From assembly GCA_020852705.1 (NCBI GenBank), contig JADZAP010000025.1, positions 38,715 through 102,714 of the forward strand: 64,000 nucleotides of DNA, read 5' to 3'. Position numbers and translations under genes: made by a program. Within the stretch, counting starts at the first letter, position 1. The number at the start of each line of letters is the position of its first letter. The notes beneath the pieces were generated by a model. The model had not been told where the DNA came from. It worked only from the letters and a program-made list of their open reading frames with translations, and searched no databases. The DNA is from Ignavibacteria bacterium (GTDB lineage Bacteria > Bacteroidota > Ignavibacteria > Tepidaquicellales > OLB5). Positions 1-9,204 of this stretch are shown one piece after another.

Positions 1-4
1 AAAA

Positions 5-511
5 TTATTCTTTTGGAGCAATGAATGATCTCGAAGCAAATTCCTGATCAAGTAAAAGTAATCCCTCACCTTTGCCGTCTATTAACTGCATTCTGCCTAA
101 TGATTTTGATGCCATTGCTTCTTCTTCAACCTGTTCATCTACATACCACCTTAAAAAGTTATTAACAGCATGGTCATTTTCTTTGATTGCTTCATCCATC
201 AGGTCATTTATTGATCTTGTTACTTTTTTTTCATGTTCTAATGCTTTTTCAAACACAACTATTGGCGAAGCAAAATCATAATCAGGTTTTGCAATCTGCT
301 GCAGCTCTACTTTTCCGCCTTTATCTATTATGAAATGAAATATCTTCATTGCATGGAAATGTTCTTCCTGTGTTTGTACGTGAAAGTAGTTTGCAATTCC
401 GTCTAAATTCATACAGTGAAAATATGCCGCCATTGAAAGATATTCATATTCTGAAACAAATTCGTTGTTCATTTGTTTATTTAGCTCACTTTGAAGCTTG
501 TTTGATAACAT
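5..511 (-). CDS. ftnA: Ferritin, non-heme (FtnA type)
   Basis: Iron-storage ferritin of 168 residues, the normal length for bacterial FtnA. It oxidises Fe(II) at a di-iron centre and stores Fe(III) in a cytoplasmic 24-subunit shell. The expected ferroxidase residues are visible: Glu17, Glu50 and His53 (in QEEHFH), Glu94, and the DEQVEEE segment with Gln127 and Glu130. There is no haem-ligand Met as in bacterioferritin, which argues for FtnA. The start is supported by an AAGGAG ribosome binding site a few bases upstream (minus strand, about 522-527). The gene stands alone; the next gene is on the same strand but about 170 bases away. The stop lies only four bases from the window edge, but the protein is complete. 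Confidence 0.95.
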   Translation of the reverse strand: MLSNKLQSELNKQMNNEFVSEYEYLSMAAYFHCMNLDGIANYFHVQTQEEHFHAMKIFHFIIDKGGKVELQQIAKPDYDFASPIVVFEKALEHEKKVTRSINDLMDEAIKENDHAVNNFLRWYVDEQVEEEAMASKSLGRMQLIDGKGEGLLLLDQEFASRSFIAPKE

Positions 512-678
512 TTTTACCGCTCCTTAACTGTTTCTAATCTTATTTAAAATTTTAAATCCTAAAACAAAAATACTAATATTAATAATTACTTTTAATGTAA
601 AAATGTTTCAAATTTATTTTTAATCTTATAAAAATCATAATTTTGTAATACTTTCTCAATTTAACAGAAATTTATCTA

Positions 679-1074
679 TTATTTTCCGATATTATCAATT
701 AACCTTCTGTCTTTTTTAGTAGGTCTGCCCTTGCCTTTGTACTTGCTGATATATGATACAAATCTTTCTGTATCCTTTTTTTCAAGTTCTTCCTTAGGTG
801 TAATTTCAACAGCAAAGTTTTTAACTAATGGTGCAGATACCCGCTTTTCCAAAATCTCATTTACCCTGAAAATTCTTTTAATATATCCCTGCTGAACAGA
901 AATAATTTCCCCGGGTTTTATTAATCTGCATGGTTTTATAATCTTACCCTCAATTTTAACTTTTCCGCCTATGCAGGCTTCTCTTGCAAGTGACCTTGAC
1001 TTAAATACACGGATGCACCACAGATATTTATCTATACGAATGCCTAATATAAGTTTTTCTGGTTTCACCTGCAT
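679..1074 (-). CDS. hslR: S4-domain RNA-binding protein, Hsp15 (HslR) family
   Basis: A 131-residue basic protein with an S4 RNA-binding domain at about residues 12-60 (IRIDKYLW, then SRSLAREACIGGKVKIEG) and a charged tail containing GRPTKKDRR, typical of Hsp15. In Escherichia coli, Hsp15 binds the 50S subunit carrying a stalled peptidyl-tRNA, and the related RqcP works in ribosome rescue. Similarity is judged from the motif order, and the length matches. It is flanked by ferritin on the same strand and divergent adenine deaminase, so it is probably a single-gene unit. Family assignment is firm; the exact role here is inferred. Confidence 0.88.
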   Translation of the reverse strand: MQVKPEKLILGIRIDKYLWCIRVFKSRSLAREACIGGKVKIEGKIIKPCRLIKPGEIISVQQGYIKRIFRVNEILEKRVSAPLVKNFAVEITPKEELEKKDTERFVSYISKYKGKGRPTKKDRRLIDNIGK

Positions 1075-1207
1075 TAAATATGTTAAATAAAATTTTTATT
1101 ACTTTAAATTACACAAATTATCAGATATAAGTTGTGAATTCAAGGAAAATACAGATTAATTTTAAAAGTATGAGTTTTTTTCTCTTTTAACCTTAGCACA
1201 ATTTTCC

Positions 1208-1215
1208 TAAATTTG
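1208..1215 (+). promoter_or_regulatory. Putative -7 element upstream of adenine deaminase
   Basis: TAAATTTG matches the Bacteroidota-type -7 consensus TAnnTTTG and ends 33 bases before the preferred ATG at 1249. No convincing -33 TTG is seen at the usual distance, so this is only a partial match. Confidence 0.3.
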
Positions 1216-1248
1216 TATTCAAATGGGTCATTCAAATCAATTTTTATT

Positions 1249-2877
1249 ATGGAACTTTTAGGAAATATTGTAGATGTTTTAAACCGGAAAATTTTTCCGG
1301 GTAAAGTAATTTTTGAAAATGGTAAAATTGTTTCAGTTACCCAAACTGAGGACACATATAATAACTACATTTTACCCGGATTTATTGATGCTCATGTGCA
1401 TATAGAAAGTTCAATGCTTGTACCTTCGGAGTTTGCCCGTTTAGCAGTGCTTCATGGTACTGTTGCAACTGTTAGTGACCCCCACGAAATTGGCAATGTA
1501 CTTGGAGTAAATGGTGTACGTTATATGATTGATAACGGAAAAAAAGGACCGTTTAAATTTTATTTCGGTGCACCTTCTTGTGTACCCGCTACTGCTTTTG
1601 AAACTGCAGGAGCAGAAATAACTTCTGCAGATATACGTGAGCTGATTGAAAAAGACGGGCTTAAATATCTGAGTGAAATGATGAACTATCCCGGTGTGCT
1701 ATTTAACGATCCTTTAGTAATGGAAAAAATTCAAATTGCACATTCACTTGGTAGACCGGTTGATGGGCATGCACCAGGATTAAGGGGTGATGATGCTAAA
1801 AAATACATTGCTGCCGGAATTTCAACTGACCATGAATGTTTTACTTTAGATGAAGCTTTGGGTAAAATTGCCCTTGGAATGAAAATTATCATTCGCGAAG
1901 GCTCCGCTGCAAAGAATTTTGAAGCCTTGCATCCGCTTTTAAAAGATCATTCTGATTTGGTCATGTTCTGCAGTGATGATAAACATCCAAACGATCTGCT
2001 TATCAGCCAAATTAATGAACATGTCAGGCGGGCAGTAAAATACGGGTATGACCTCTTTAATGTGCTTTTTGCGGCTTGTGTAAATCCCGTAAAACATTAT
2101 GGACTTGATGTAGGTTTGCTTAAACCCGGCGATAATGCAGATTTGATAATCGTTAATAATCTCACAGATTTTAAAGTACAGCAAACTTATATTAATGGTG
2201 AACTTGTTGCAAATAATGGTGTTTCTTTAGTAAAAAAAGTTAAAACTGAAATTATTAATAATTTTAATACCTCAAGAAAATCAATTAAAGATTTTGAACT
2301 TGATGCTTTATCTGACGGAGCCCCAAAAATAAGAGTAATAAAAGCATTAGATGGACAGCTTTTAACCGAAGAGCTTCGTGAACCAGCCAAACTGTTTGAT
2401 GCTAAATTGATTTCTAATACCGATAATGATGTATTAAAAATGGCGGTTGTTTGCAGATATAATAATTCTAAACCCGCTATTGGATTTATCAGGGGGTTTG
2501 GTTTTAAAAAGGGTGCTATAGCTTCCTGTGTAGCTCATGATTCCCACAACATTATTGCTGTTGGTGTTACCGATGAAGATATTTGTCATGCTGTAAACAG
2601 TATTATTGATTATAAAGGAGGTATTTCTGCTGCATTTGATGATATTGTTGAAGTGCTTCCGCTTCCGGTTGGCGGTATTATGAGTAACGATGATTGTTAC
2701 ACTATTGCTGAAAAATATACTGCAATTGATAAAATTTCAAAAGACCTTGGTTCAAACCTTCATGCACCCTATATGACACTTTCTTTTATGGCATTACTTG
2801 TAATTCCCTTATTAAAATTAAGTGATAAAGGTCTCTTTGACAGCAAAAAGTTTGGATTTGTTGATCTGTTTGTTTAA
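1249..2877 (+). CDS. ade: Adenine deaminase
   Basis: Deaminates adenine to hypoxanthine in purine salvage; a metal-dependent amidohydrolase. The N-terminal segment shows the family motifs [10 protein letters not shown] (His49 and His51 from the ATG used here) and the SDPHE segment (about 77-80). Further on are DGHAPG, TDHE and SDDKHPNDL, all typical of adenine deaminase. The C-terminal half carries the family-specific domain ([19 protein letters not shown]). The ATG at 1249 is preferred, giving 542 residues. An upstream TTG at 1213 would add twelve poorly conserved residues and starts inside the putative -7 element. Its neighbours are unrelated, so it is probably monocistronic. Confidence 0.95.
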   Translation: MELLGNIVDVLNRKIFPGKVIFENGKIVSVTQTEDTYNNYILPGFIDAHVHIESSMLVPSEFARLAVLHGTVATVSDPHEIGNVLGVNGVRYMIDNGKKGPFKFYFGAPSCVPATAFETAGAEITSADIRELIEKDGLKYLSEMMNYPGVLFNDPLVMEKIQIAHSLGRPVDGHAPGLRGDDAKKYIAAGISTDHECFTLDEALGKIALGMKIIIREGSAAKNFEALHPLLKDHSDLVMFCSDDKHPNDLLISQINEHVRRAVKYGYDLFNVLFAACVNPVKHYGLDVGLLKPGDNADLIIVNNLTDFKVQQTYINGELVANNGVSLVKKVKTEIINNFNTSRKSIKDFELDALSDGAPKIRVIKALDGQLLTEELREPAKLFDAKLISNTDNDVLKMAVVCRYNNSKPAIGFIRGFGFKKGAIASCVAHDSHNIIAVGVTDEDICHAVNSIIDYKGGISAAFDDIVEVLPLPVGGIMSNDDCYTIAEKYTAIDKISKDLGSNLHAPYMTLSFMALLVIPLLKLSDKGLFDSKKFGFVDLFV

Positions 2878-3104
2878 TTATTTCTTAAATTTAAAATAAT
2901 TGCATAAATAGGTTATTTTTATCCTTTGTTACATTCTGCAAGTATATTTATGCTAAACTATTTCATAAATACCTGATAATTATTGAACTACATAACATAG
3001 AAACCTAACGTTTTTAAGGTATTCCTACATTGCGATATTTGAGTTATTTTGCATAAAATAAATTATTTGAAATATTGCAATTAGCAAATTTTGTGGAGTT
3101 TAAT

Positions 3105-3317
3105 ATGGCTAAAAATAATCAGCAAAAAACCGTACTGGCGTCTAGGAATAACTCAATAATTTCTGTGGCTGAATCTCTTTTAAAAGATGCAGGTATTGTT
3201 TATTCAATATACAAAAATGGTGCAACCGAGATACAGGTTTCTGGCGATGAAAATATCCATAAAGCAAGAAAGATTCTTATTGACCTGGAAGAACTGGATT
3301 TTCATGATAATAAATAA
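3105..3317 (+). CDS. DUF2007-like small protein
   Basis: A 70-residue cytoplasmic protein resembling DUF2007, called putative signal-transducing protein. It has the pattern hydrophobic strand, helix with AESLLKDAGIVYSIY, then VSGDENIHKARKILIDLEE. No enzyme motif is present and the function is unknown. The ATG at 3105 is preferred because GGAG lies just upstream (about 3095-3098); the longer reading frame from 3075 lacks a ribosome binding site. A strong terminator follows at 3378. Confidence 0.75.
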   Translation: MAKNNQQKTVLASRNNSIISVAESLLKDAGIVYSIYKNGATEIQVSGDENIHKARKILIDLEELDFHDNK

Positions 3318-3377
3318 TTTTTGTTTGAAATTTTAAATTTAAGATATAAATTTATTAAATAAGTTTTTATATTTACT

Positions 3378-3402
3378 GCGGAGCTGATGCTCCGTTTTTT
3401 TT
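3378..3402 (+). terminator. Rho-independent terminator after the DUF2007 gene
   Basis: Perfect 6-bp stem CGGAGC / GCTCCG (3379-3384 and 3389-3394) with a four-base loop, followed directly by eight T residues. It lies 60 bases after the DUF2007 stop codon and separates it from the epimerase gene. Confidence 0.9.
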
Positions 3403-3486
3403 ATTCCCTCTGTAAATTTTTTTTAACATATTAATCAAACCGGCTAAACTAGTTTTACATATAAACAGTTTAAGCGTTATTTAATT

Positions 3487-4488
3487 ATGAAAAAAATTCT
3501 GATTCTTGGCGGCACAGGTTTTGTTGGCCGCATACTAACTGAAGAACTTATAAAAGATGAAATTTATCCGGTACTCTTTAACCGAGGTAAACGCTCCCCT
3601 GGTATTTTTCCGGGTTTAAGACATATCTCAGGCGATAGACTTGATATGCATGATATTGAAAAGATTTCAAAAGAAAGCTGGGATGTTATCATAGATTTTA
3701 GCTGTATGTATCCTGTGAATCTTGATGAAATTACTGATATGATGAAAGGTAAAACAGGAAAATACATTTTTGTAAGTACCGTTAGTGTTTATCCAATGAA
3801 TGACGCTGCATATTGGGATAAACCGGTAACGGAAGATGCAAAAACTCTCCCTTGTACCCCCGAACAAAAAACAGATCCTGATGTGAATTTAACTTACGGT
3901 GAAAAAAAAGCTGAGTGTGAGCGCATTCTGCTTGAAAAGAATTGGATAAATCCCGTTATTTTTAGACCCGGGTTAATTTATGGCAGGTATGATTACACTG
4001 ATAGGTTTTATTATTGGTTATACCGTGCCTATGCTAATGATAAAATATTATTACCTGCCGGGGGTACTGAAAAGTTTACTGCAACGCATAGTGAAGATTT
4101 TGCTAATCTGATAAAAATTGCAATTGAAACTGATACTACAAGCAGAGTATTTAATGCCGTTACACATACGCCTGCTAATCTTTTTGAACTTGTAAATATA
4201 GCAGCAAATATATTAGGCACTAAATCTCAATTTGTAAATGCTGATATGAATTTTATCAATGATAATCATCTTGTTCCCTGGGTTGACTTTCCAAATTGGG
4301 TCGGCGAGTTTAATATGCTTGTTGATAATTCACTTGCTTTAAAAGAATTTCCTGTTAGTTTTTTATCATTTAAAGATAGCATAAAGCACAGTATTAATTA
4401 TTACGAATCAATTGGCTGGCATATTCCAAAAGCAGGGTTGTTACCTGAAAGGGAAATGGAGTTAATTAAAATATTAGAAACTAATTGA
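3487..4488 (+). CDS. NAD-dependent epimerase/dehydratase family protein (extended SDR)
   Basis: A 333-residue extended short-chain dehydrogenase. The Rossmann motif GGTGFVGR is at residues 8-15. The catalytic Ser/Thr lies in FVSTVSVYP and the Tyr-Lys pair in YGEKK. A substrate-domain segment, FRPGLIYGRYDYTDRFYYW, resembles atypical SDRs of the CSP41 / isoflavone-reductase-like branch rather than classical UDP-glucose epimerases. The substrate cannot be read from the sequence. It lies between a terminator and the convergent ACMSD gene, so it is probably its own unit and not part of the tryptophan pathway. Confidence 0.8.
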   Translation: MKKILILGGTGFVGRILTEELIKDEIYPVLFNRGKRSPGIFPGLRHISGDRLDMHDIEKISKESWDVIIDFSCMYPVNLDEITDMMKGKTGKYIFVSTVSVYPMNDAAYWDKPVTEDAKTLPCTPEQKTDPDVNLTYGEKKAECERILLEKNWINPVIFRPGLIYGRYDYTDRFYYWLYRAYANDKILLPAGGTEKFTATHSEDFANLIKIAIETDTTSRVFNAVTHTPANLFELVNIAANILGTKSQFVNADMNFINDNHLVPWVDFPNWVGEFNMLVDNSLALKEFPVSFLSFKDSIKHSINYYESIGWHIPKAGLLPEREMELIKILETN

Positions 4489-4541
4489 ATTTGAAAACTG
4501 ATATAATTATTTTCTGTTTTATTTTGGCAGTCAATATAAAA

Positions 4542-5573
4542 TTAATTTCCAGCTTCGCTGTACATTTTCTTAATTAGCTCAGTTATCCCTAGAAATTCTG
4601 CAGCGTTTTTCCAAAGAAGTTTTTCCTTAACTACATTATTCAGTTCTGCCATTCCCTCAATTAGTTTTCCCGGGATATGTTCACCCAATGGAAACGGATA
4701 ATCTGACCCTAATACTATGTTATCTTCACCAATCAGATCTATCAAAAATTTTAATGCAGATTCATCATGTACAAGTGAATCAAGGTAAAACTTACCAAGG
4801 TAATTTCTGGGGTTAACCATATTTTTTGTCTGAACAAGGTCAGGTCTTACTTTAAATCCATGTTCTATTCTGCCAATTGTAAACGGAAATGATCCGCCTC
4901 CATGAGCAAAACACACACGCAGTTTTTTAAATTTTTCAAATACTCCGCCAAATATCATAGAGCATATTGCAAGTGCTGTTTCAGCGGGCATACCAACAAG
5001 CCAGGGCAGCCAGTACTCAGGCATCCTTTCTTTACCCATCATATCCCAAGGGTGCACAAACACAGCTGCATTCATTTCTTCACAGGCACCTAATACCTCA
5101 CAAATTTCCGGGTCATCTAGATTTTTACCCTGAATATGGGTTCCAATTTCAATTCCTGCAAGTCCAAGATCCTTCATTATCCTTTCAAGTTCTTTTACTG
5201 CTAGTTTTGCATCCTGCATCGGAAGTGTCCCAAGTCCAATAAATCTTGATGGATTATCGTTTACTGTTTGTGCAATATGATCATTCAAATGTTTTGCCAA
5301 ATCAAGCGTTTCATTGGGCTTTGCCCAATAGCTAAACATTACCGGAACTGTTGAAAGTACCTGCATTGAAACTTGATGTTCATCACATTCTTCAATGCGT
5401 TTTGTATGACTCCAGGAGTTATCAGTAATTTCCCTAAAAACCCTGTCCCCAATCATCATTTTAGCACAGCACGGTTTATGGTGCTCAATTGTCAGGAAAC
5501 CTTGCTTGTTATATTTTTTATTTAGGTCAGGCCATTTTTCAGGCAGTATATGTGTGTGTACGTCTATCTTCAT
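4542..5573 (-). CDS. nbaD: 2-amino-3-carboxymuconate-6-semialdehyde decarboxylase (ACMSD)
   Basis: Decarboxylates ACMS, the unstable product of 3-hydroxyanthranilate dioxygenase. This diverts it from quinolinate (NAD) towards 2-aminomuconate and full tryptophan breakdown. The 343-residue amidohydrolase-2 protein follows animal ACMSD closely through long stretches (LSTVPVMFSYWAKP, GTLPMQ, FVHPWDMMG, YWLPWLVGMPAET). Zinc ligands are His6 and His8 (DVHTH), the His of FVHPWD and the Asp of GSDYPFP; the catalytic His is in FAHGGG. The start overlaps the stop of the dioxygenase gene by four bases, so the two enzymes that make and use ACMS are translationally coupled. It is the last gene of the minus-strand arm. 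Confidence 0.95.
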   Translation of the reverse strand: MKIDVHTHILPEKWPDLNKKYNKQGFLTIEHHKPCCAKMMIGDRVFREITDNSWSHTKRIEECDEHQVSMQVLSTVPVMFSYWAKPNETLDLAKHLNDHIAQTVNDNPSRFIGLGTLPMQDAKLAVKELERIMKDLGLAGIEIGTHIQGKNLDDPEICEVLGACEEMNAAVFVHPWDMMGKERMPEYWLPWLVGMPAETALAICSMIFGGVFEKFKKLRVCFAHGGGSFPFTIGRIEHGFKVRPDLVQTKNMVNPRNYLGKFYLDSLVHDESALKFLIDLIGEDNIVLGSDYPFPLGEHIPGKLIEGMAELNNVVKEKLLWKNAAEFLGITELIKKMYSEAGN

Positions 5574-6085
5574 TTCTTTTCAGGGGGTTCAAGTATTGTT
5601 CCGCATCTTTTACAGGTGCGTTTTTCGGTATCATTCCAGAATCTTTCAAATATTGGAGGAAGTTGTGTTACAATATTATCAAGTTTTACAAATTCCTCAT
5701 ACAGCTTATCACCGCATTTTTCGCAATACCACTGAAAGGCATCAAGTTCTTTTTCATCACGCTTACGCTCTATAACTAACCCTATTGTGTTTGCCGGTCT
5801 TTGCGGTGAGTGAGGTGTATTTGGAGGCAGATAAAACATTTCTCCTTCTTTGATATGCACATCCTTTGGCTTTCCGTTTTCTATTACTTTAACAATAATA
5901 TCCCCTTCAATCTGATAAAAAAATTCAGCACCATCTTCAAAATGATAATCTTTTCTTGAATTAGGACCGCCAACTACCATTATTATCAAATCTCCATCTA
6001 CCATACATTTATTACCAACAGGAGGTTTAAGCAAATGGCGGTTGTCGTCTATCCATTTTTTAAAATTAAATGCTTCTAGTGACAT
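5570..6085 (-). CDS. nbaC: 3-hydroxyanthranilate 3,4-dioxygenase
   Basis: Opens the ring of 3-hydroxyanthranilate with O2 to give ACMS. A 171-residue single cupin with predicted iron ligands His48, Glu54 and His92. Arg44, Arg96 and Glu106 lie at positions matching the substrate-binding residues of the bacterial enzyme. A C-terminal rubredoxin-like site has two CxxC pairs (Cys121/124 and Cys158/161), a feature of the bacterial form and absent from the vertebrate one. The gene is 15 bases downstream of the DinB-like gene and overlaps ACMSD by four bases, so these are probably cotranscribed. It needs oxygen, which points to at least microaerobic life. Confidence 0.96.
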   Translation of the reverse strand: MSLEAFNFKKWIDDNRHLLKPPVGNKCMVDGDLIIMVVGGPNSRKDYHFEDGAEFFYQIEGDIIVKVIENGKPKDVHIKEGEMFYLPPNTPHSPQRPANTIGLVIERKRDEKELDAFQWYCEKCGDKLYEEFVKLDNIVTQLPPIFERFWNDTEKRTCKRCGTILEPPEKK

Positions 6086-6100
6086 TTATTTATCTCCTTA

Positions 6101-6661
6101 TTATTTTAAATTTTTTTTAATATTTTTTGCCTGTTCAAGATGCCTTCGCTGATGTGCTGAATTAACTGCAAGAATATCAAATGCCGAAAATTTTATCCAG
6201 CTTATAGCAGGTGATGGCAGCTTAAGCTTAGTAAAATCCCATTGCGCAGATCTTTCAATTATATTCACCCATCTATCCTGAAGCTGTAAATATGCTGCAA
6301 CAGCTTTTGATTTGTTAATCTTTGTATCAGGTTTCCATTTGCCTGGTGCTTTAAACTTTCTTTTTACTGGAGGTTCTAAAATTTTTATGAACTTTCTTCC
6401 TAAGAAGCTGAATTTCATCTCTCCTGAATATAGCTGATTCTTTTCTTCAAGTTTCTTTAATCCAATATCTAAAATATCGCAGTAATCTGAACCGGTTACT
6501 ATTAAATGATCAATACATCCTCCAATTGACCAGCCGTTATTTGGAGGTGTTTTGTTAAACTCCTTATCTTTAACCTTTTCAAAAAATAATGCAGCATCTG
6601 ATTTCATATTTCTGAATTCATCGCTTAACTTTTGCAGTTCATTTGGCAAATTGTTCATCAT
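6101..6661 (-). CDS. DinB-like metal-binding four-helix protein
   Basis: A 186-residue protein of the DinB/YfiT fold. It shows the expected three-histidine pattern: His52 in WSIGGCIDHL, then His170 and His174 in NSAHQRRHLEQ, which normally bind one divalent metal. Members include thiol (bacillithiol or mycothiol) transferases and uncharacterised proteins, and the substrate is not evident here. It sits 19 bases downstream of the DUF899 gene and 15 bases upstream of the dioxygenase. Cotranscription with the tryptophan-degradation genes is therefore likely, but a role in that pathway is not shown. Confidence 0.8.
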   Translation of the reverse strand: MMNNLPNELQKLSDEFRNMKSDAALFFEKVKDKEFNKTPPNNGWSIGGCIDHLIVTGSDYCDILDIGLKKLEEKNQLYSGEMKFSFLGRKFIKILEPPVKRKFKAPGKWKPDTKINKSKAVAAYLQLQDRWVNIIERSAQWDFTKLKLPSPAISWIKFSAFDILAVNSAHQRRHLEQAKNIKKNLK

Positions 6662-6680
6662 TTATAATACGGTAATATCA

Positions 6681-7271
6681 TTATAATCCCGGTACAAGAT
6701 CAAAAAAATGAAATGGGCTTGCATAAAAATCACCAGGACCAAAGTAATCTTTGGAAACCCTTGTAATTTTTCCATCGCTATTTTTACGGAATACAGATGC
6801 CCCCGGCAAATAACCGTCTTTTTCATTATAATAACCCATATCTTTAATAAATGTATTTGCTGTTGCTGAGTACATATTGAATTTCCACCCTCTTGAAGCA
6901 GAAAAATCCTTTTGCACCTCTGGTGCATCGGGCGAAATAAGCGCAAAAGAAGTTTTCTTTTCAATAAAATAGCTTACGCCGCTAAACCCATCTGCCCATA
7001 ATGTGCAGTATGAGCATGATTTACCCATATTATGAATAATTATCAAATGCTCTTTATCTCCAAACATTTCAGAAAGCTTTTTATCATTTCCTTCTCTATC
7101 TTTAAAAATGTAATCTTCAACATCCATTCGGGAAATTTTAGAAGTGAGCTTAATATATTTTTTTCTAAGTTCAATTATTTCTTCATGAAGCTTATTTAGC
7201 TTTTTTTCCGATTTTTCCTTTTTATTGATTTTGTTTTTGCTGCCCGCTGATTTTTTATCTTTTTTTCCCAT
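6681..7271 (-). CDS. DUF899-family thioredoxin-like protein
   Basis: A 196-residue protein with a Lys-rich, coiled N-terminus (about 1-45) and then a thioredoxin-like DUF899 domain. Characteristic elements are the HNMGKSCSYCTLWADGF segment (CSYC at 86-89), ALISPDAP, SRGWKFNMYS and a C-terminal HFFDLVPG. Family members are annotated as thioredoxin-like but lack a proven reaction. It is the first gene of the minus-strand arm that continues with DinB, the dioxygenase and ACMSD, facing a divergent alpha/beta hydrolase. A second frame over the same bases (6662-6964) is a shadow. Confidence 0.82.
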   Translation of the reverse strand: MGKKDKKSAGSKNKINKKEKSEKKLNKLHEEIIELRKKYIKLTSKISRMDVEDYIFKDREGNDKKLSEMFGDKEHLIIIHNMGKSCSYCTLWADGFSGVSYFIEKKTSFALISPDAPEVQKDFSASRGWKFNMYSATANTFIKDMGYYNEKDGYLPGASVFRKNSDGKITRVSKDYFGPGDFYASPFHFFDLVPGL

Positions 7272-7446
7272 AATATTTTAATTTTTGCTCAAAAATGGCA
7301 AAATTCTTTTAAAAATAAAGCTTTTGGTGGATTTACTCTAATAATAAAAATAAGTTCTTTTATAAACTATACCATTCGTAACTTATTGCCGGTTATCTTT
7401 TGATTTGTAGTTATATATTTTACTTTTTAGTATTTATAAATATTTG

Positions 7447-7454
7447 TATTTTTG
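7447..7454 (+). promoter_or_regulatory. Putative -7 element upstream of the alpha/beta hydrolase
   Basis: TATTTTTG fits TAnnTTTG exactly and lies 31 bases before the preferred ATG at 7486. No TTG lies at the expected distance upstream, so support is partial. Confidence 0.3.
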
Positions 7455-7485
7455 CAGTTCACTCCTAAAACAAAATATTACAAGT

Positions 7486-8220
7486 ATGCAAAGAGAAATT
7501 CAAAAATGGTTCAGTCCAAACCTGAATAAAGATATGGAAATTGTTATTTACGGAACAGGCAGTCAATATGCACTGTTAATGTTTCCTACTGCGGCAGCTG
7601 ATTTCCTTGAATATGAACGATTCCATTTGATTGAATCTATTATGCCCTATATTAATAAAGGAAAAATCAGAGCGTATTCAATAAACAGTATTAATAATGA
7701 AAGCTGGCTGAATGATGGAAATCACCCTGAATATAAATCAGAGCGTCACAGGCAGTTTAATGATTATGTTGTAAATGAAGTTGTACCGTTTATTAAATCA
7801 CAATGCGGTGATGAAGTTCAGATAATAACAACCGGTGCATCTTTTGGTGCATTGCATGCAGCAAATCTGTTCTTCCGCAGACCTGATCTTTTTGCGGGTA
7901 CTATTGCAATGAGCGGCTCGTATGACCTTAAGGATTACAGCAAAGGTTACTATGATGATAATGTTTATTTTAATTCACCAGTAGATTATCTAAGTAACCT
8001 TAATGATGAAAATATTATTAATCAGATAAAAAACAGAAAACACATTTACATTACCACCGGACAGGGCAGTTATGAAAATCCAGAGGCATCTAGGAATTTA
8101 AGTAATGTACTTAACGCTAAAGGAATTAATCATGAACTTGACCTATGGGGTTATGATATTCCCCATGACTGGCCTTCATGGCGTAAAATGCTGCCGTATT
8201 TTATTGATACTAAACTGTAA
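7486..8220 (+). CDS. Alpha/beta hydrolase, esterase-like (COG4947-type)
   Basis: A 244-residue cytoplasmic alpha/beta hydrolase. The nucleophile elbow is TTGASFGA with Ser119, and the likely catalytic His227 lies in DIPHDWPSWRKML close to the C-terminus. The arrangement resembles uncharacterised predicted esterases. No signal peptide is present with the ATG at 7486. A longer frame from 7444 begins inside the candidate promoter and is not preferred. It heads the plus-strand arm next to FKBP, nitrobindin, kynureninase and KMO, but its own terminator (8231) separates it. A role as arylformamidase is possible but unproven. Confidence 0.75.
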   Translation: MQREIQKWFSPNLNKDMEIVIYGTGSQYALLMFPTAAADFLEYERFHLIESIMPYINKGKIRAYSINSINNESWLNDGNHPEYKSERHRQFNDYVVNEVVPFIKSQCGDEVQIITTGASFGALHAANLFFRRPDLFAGTIAMSGSYDLKDYSKGYYDDNVYFNSPVDYLSNLNDENIINQIKNRKHIYITTGQGSYENPEASRNLSNVLNAKGINHELDLWGYDIPHDWPSWRKMLPYFIDTKL

Positions 8221-8230
8221 AGTTTATATA

Positions 8231-8256
8231 TCCCCTCAACCTGAGGGGATTTTTTT
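8231..8256 (+). terminator. Rho-independent terminator after the esterase gene
   Basis: Perfect 8-bp stem TCCCCTCA / TGAGGGGA (8231-8238, 8242-8249) with a three-base loop and seven T residues. It ends the esterase transcript ten bases after its stop codon. Confidence 0.93.
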
Positions 8257-8338
8257 ATCTTCAAAATTAATTAATTACTGGTATTAATTTTTGCATTAAG
8301 ATAATATCCTGAAAAGTTAAATACATAAAATCTTAATT

Positions 8339-8367
8339 TTTGGACTGTTAGATTATATGTATATTTG
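8339..8367 (+). promoter_or_regulatory. Putative Bacteroidota-type promoter of the FKBP-nitrobindin-kynU unit
   Basis: TTTG (8339-8342) and TATATTTG (8360-8367) are separated by 17 bases, matching the -33 TTTG / -7 TAnnTTTG pattern. The ATG of the FKBP gene is 35 bases further on. It lies directly after the esterase terminator, which makes a new start here likely. Confidence 0.5.
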
Positions 8368-8402
8368 TTAATTTGTAAATTCAAATCAATTAAGAAATAA
8401 AA

Positions 8403-9167
8403 ATGAAAAGTATAATAATTTTATTATTAGTATCTGTACTTACTGTATATTCACAAAATGGTGATACAATTTCCACTGCTAGCGGATTAAAATATATAGT
8501 GCTTAAAAAAGGCAATGGAAAAGCTTCTGTTGCAGGAAAAGTTGCTGAAGTTCACTATACAGGCTGGCTTCTTAACGGAAAAAAATTTGATTCATCCTTT
8601 GATAGAAATGAACCGCTGGAATTTATTTTAGGTGCAAAACAGGTTATTGCAGGCTGGGATGAGGGTGTGGCATTAATGCACGTTGGTGATAAGTTCAGAC
8701 TTATACTTCCTCCAGAGCTTGCCTATGGTGAAAACGGGGCAGGGGAAATTATTCCCCCTAATTCAACTTTGATATTTGATGTTGAATTATTAGGAGTACA
8801 CAAACCTAAAAAATCTATTGTGGATACTTTGATGGCTGTTATTCTGGATAAGAATGTTGAAAAAGCTGTTCAGCTTTATTGGAATTTGTACGAAGATAAA
8901 CCCGATGATTATAATTTTAAAGAAAGTCAGCTTAATGTGCTTGGTTACCGGCTTTTGCAGGTTGGATTATACAAGCAGGCAGTAGAAATTTTTAAGCTGA
9001 ACGTTGAACAATATCCCGATTCATTTAACACTTATGATAGCTTGGGTGAAGGTTATATGAATGCCGGTGATACAAAAAATGCAATAAAAAATTATAAACT
9101 TTCATTAAAACTTAACCCCGAAAATGAAAATGCCAAGAAAATGCTTGAAACCCTGAATAATAAATAA
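8403..9167 (+). CDS. Exported FKBP-type peptidyl-prolyl isomerase with TPR tail
   Basis: A 254-residue protein with an N-terminal signal peptide (hydrophobic residues 3-16, cleavage probably near YSQ), then one FKBP domain at about 27-132. The FKBP pocket residues are present: Tyr52, Asp63, Val81-Ile82, Trp85 and Tyr108 (VHYTG, VIAGWDEG, AYGE, IFDVELL). After a linker the C-terminus has TPR-like helices (about 170-252, with SYDSLGEGYMNAGDTKNAIKN-like spacing). It should fold or chaperone proteins in the periplasm, with the TPR part binding a partner. It is followed after 37 bases by nitrobindin, probably cotranscribed. Confidence 0.9.
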   Translation: MKSIIILLLVSVLTVYSQNGDTISTASGLKYIVLKKGNGKASVAGKVAEVHYTGWLLNGKKFDSSFDRNEPLEFILGAKQVIAGWDEGVALMHVGDKFRLILPPELAYGENGAGEIIPPNSTLIFDVELLGVHKPKKSIVDTLMAVILDKNVEKAVQLYWNLYEDKPDDYNFKESQLNVLGYRLLQVGLYKQAVEIFKLNVEQYPDSFNTYDSLGEGYMNAGDTKNAIKNYKLSLKLNPENENAKKMLETLNNK

Positions 9168-9204
9168 GTTAACATAATTAATATTAAAAGCACATAATTA
9201 AATT

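Noticed and set aside
4967..5779. Overlapping plus-strand frames over the ACMSD and dioxygenase genes
   Set aside because: They lie opposite strongly conserved enzymes and have no motif or ribosome binding site.
6662..6964. A 100-residue minus-strand frame inside the DUF899 gene
   Set aside because: It is a shifted frame over the conserved DUF899 coding region.
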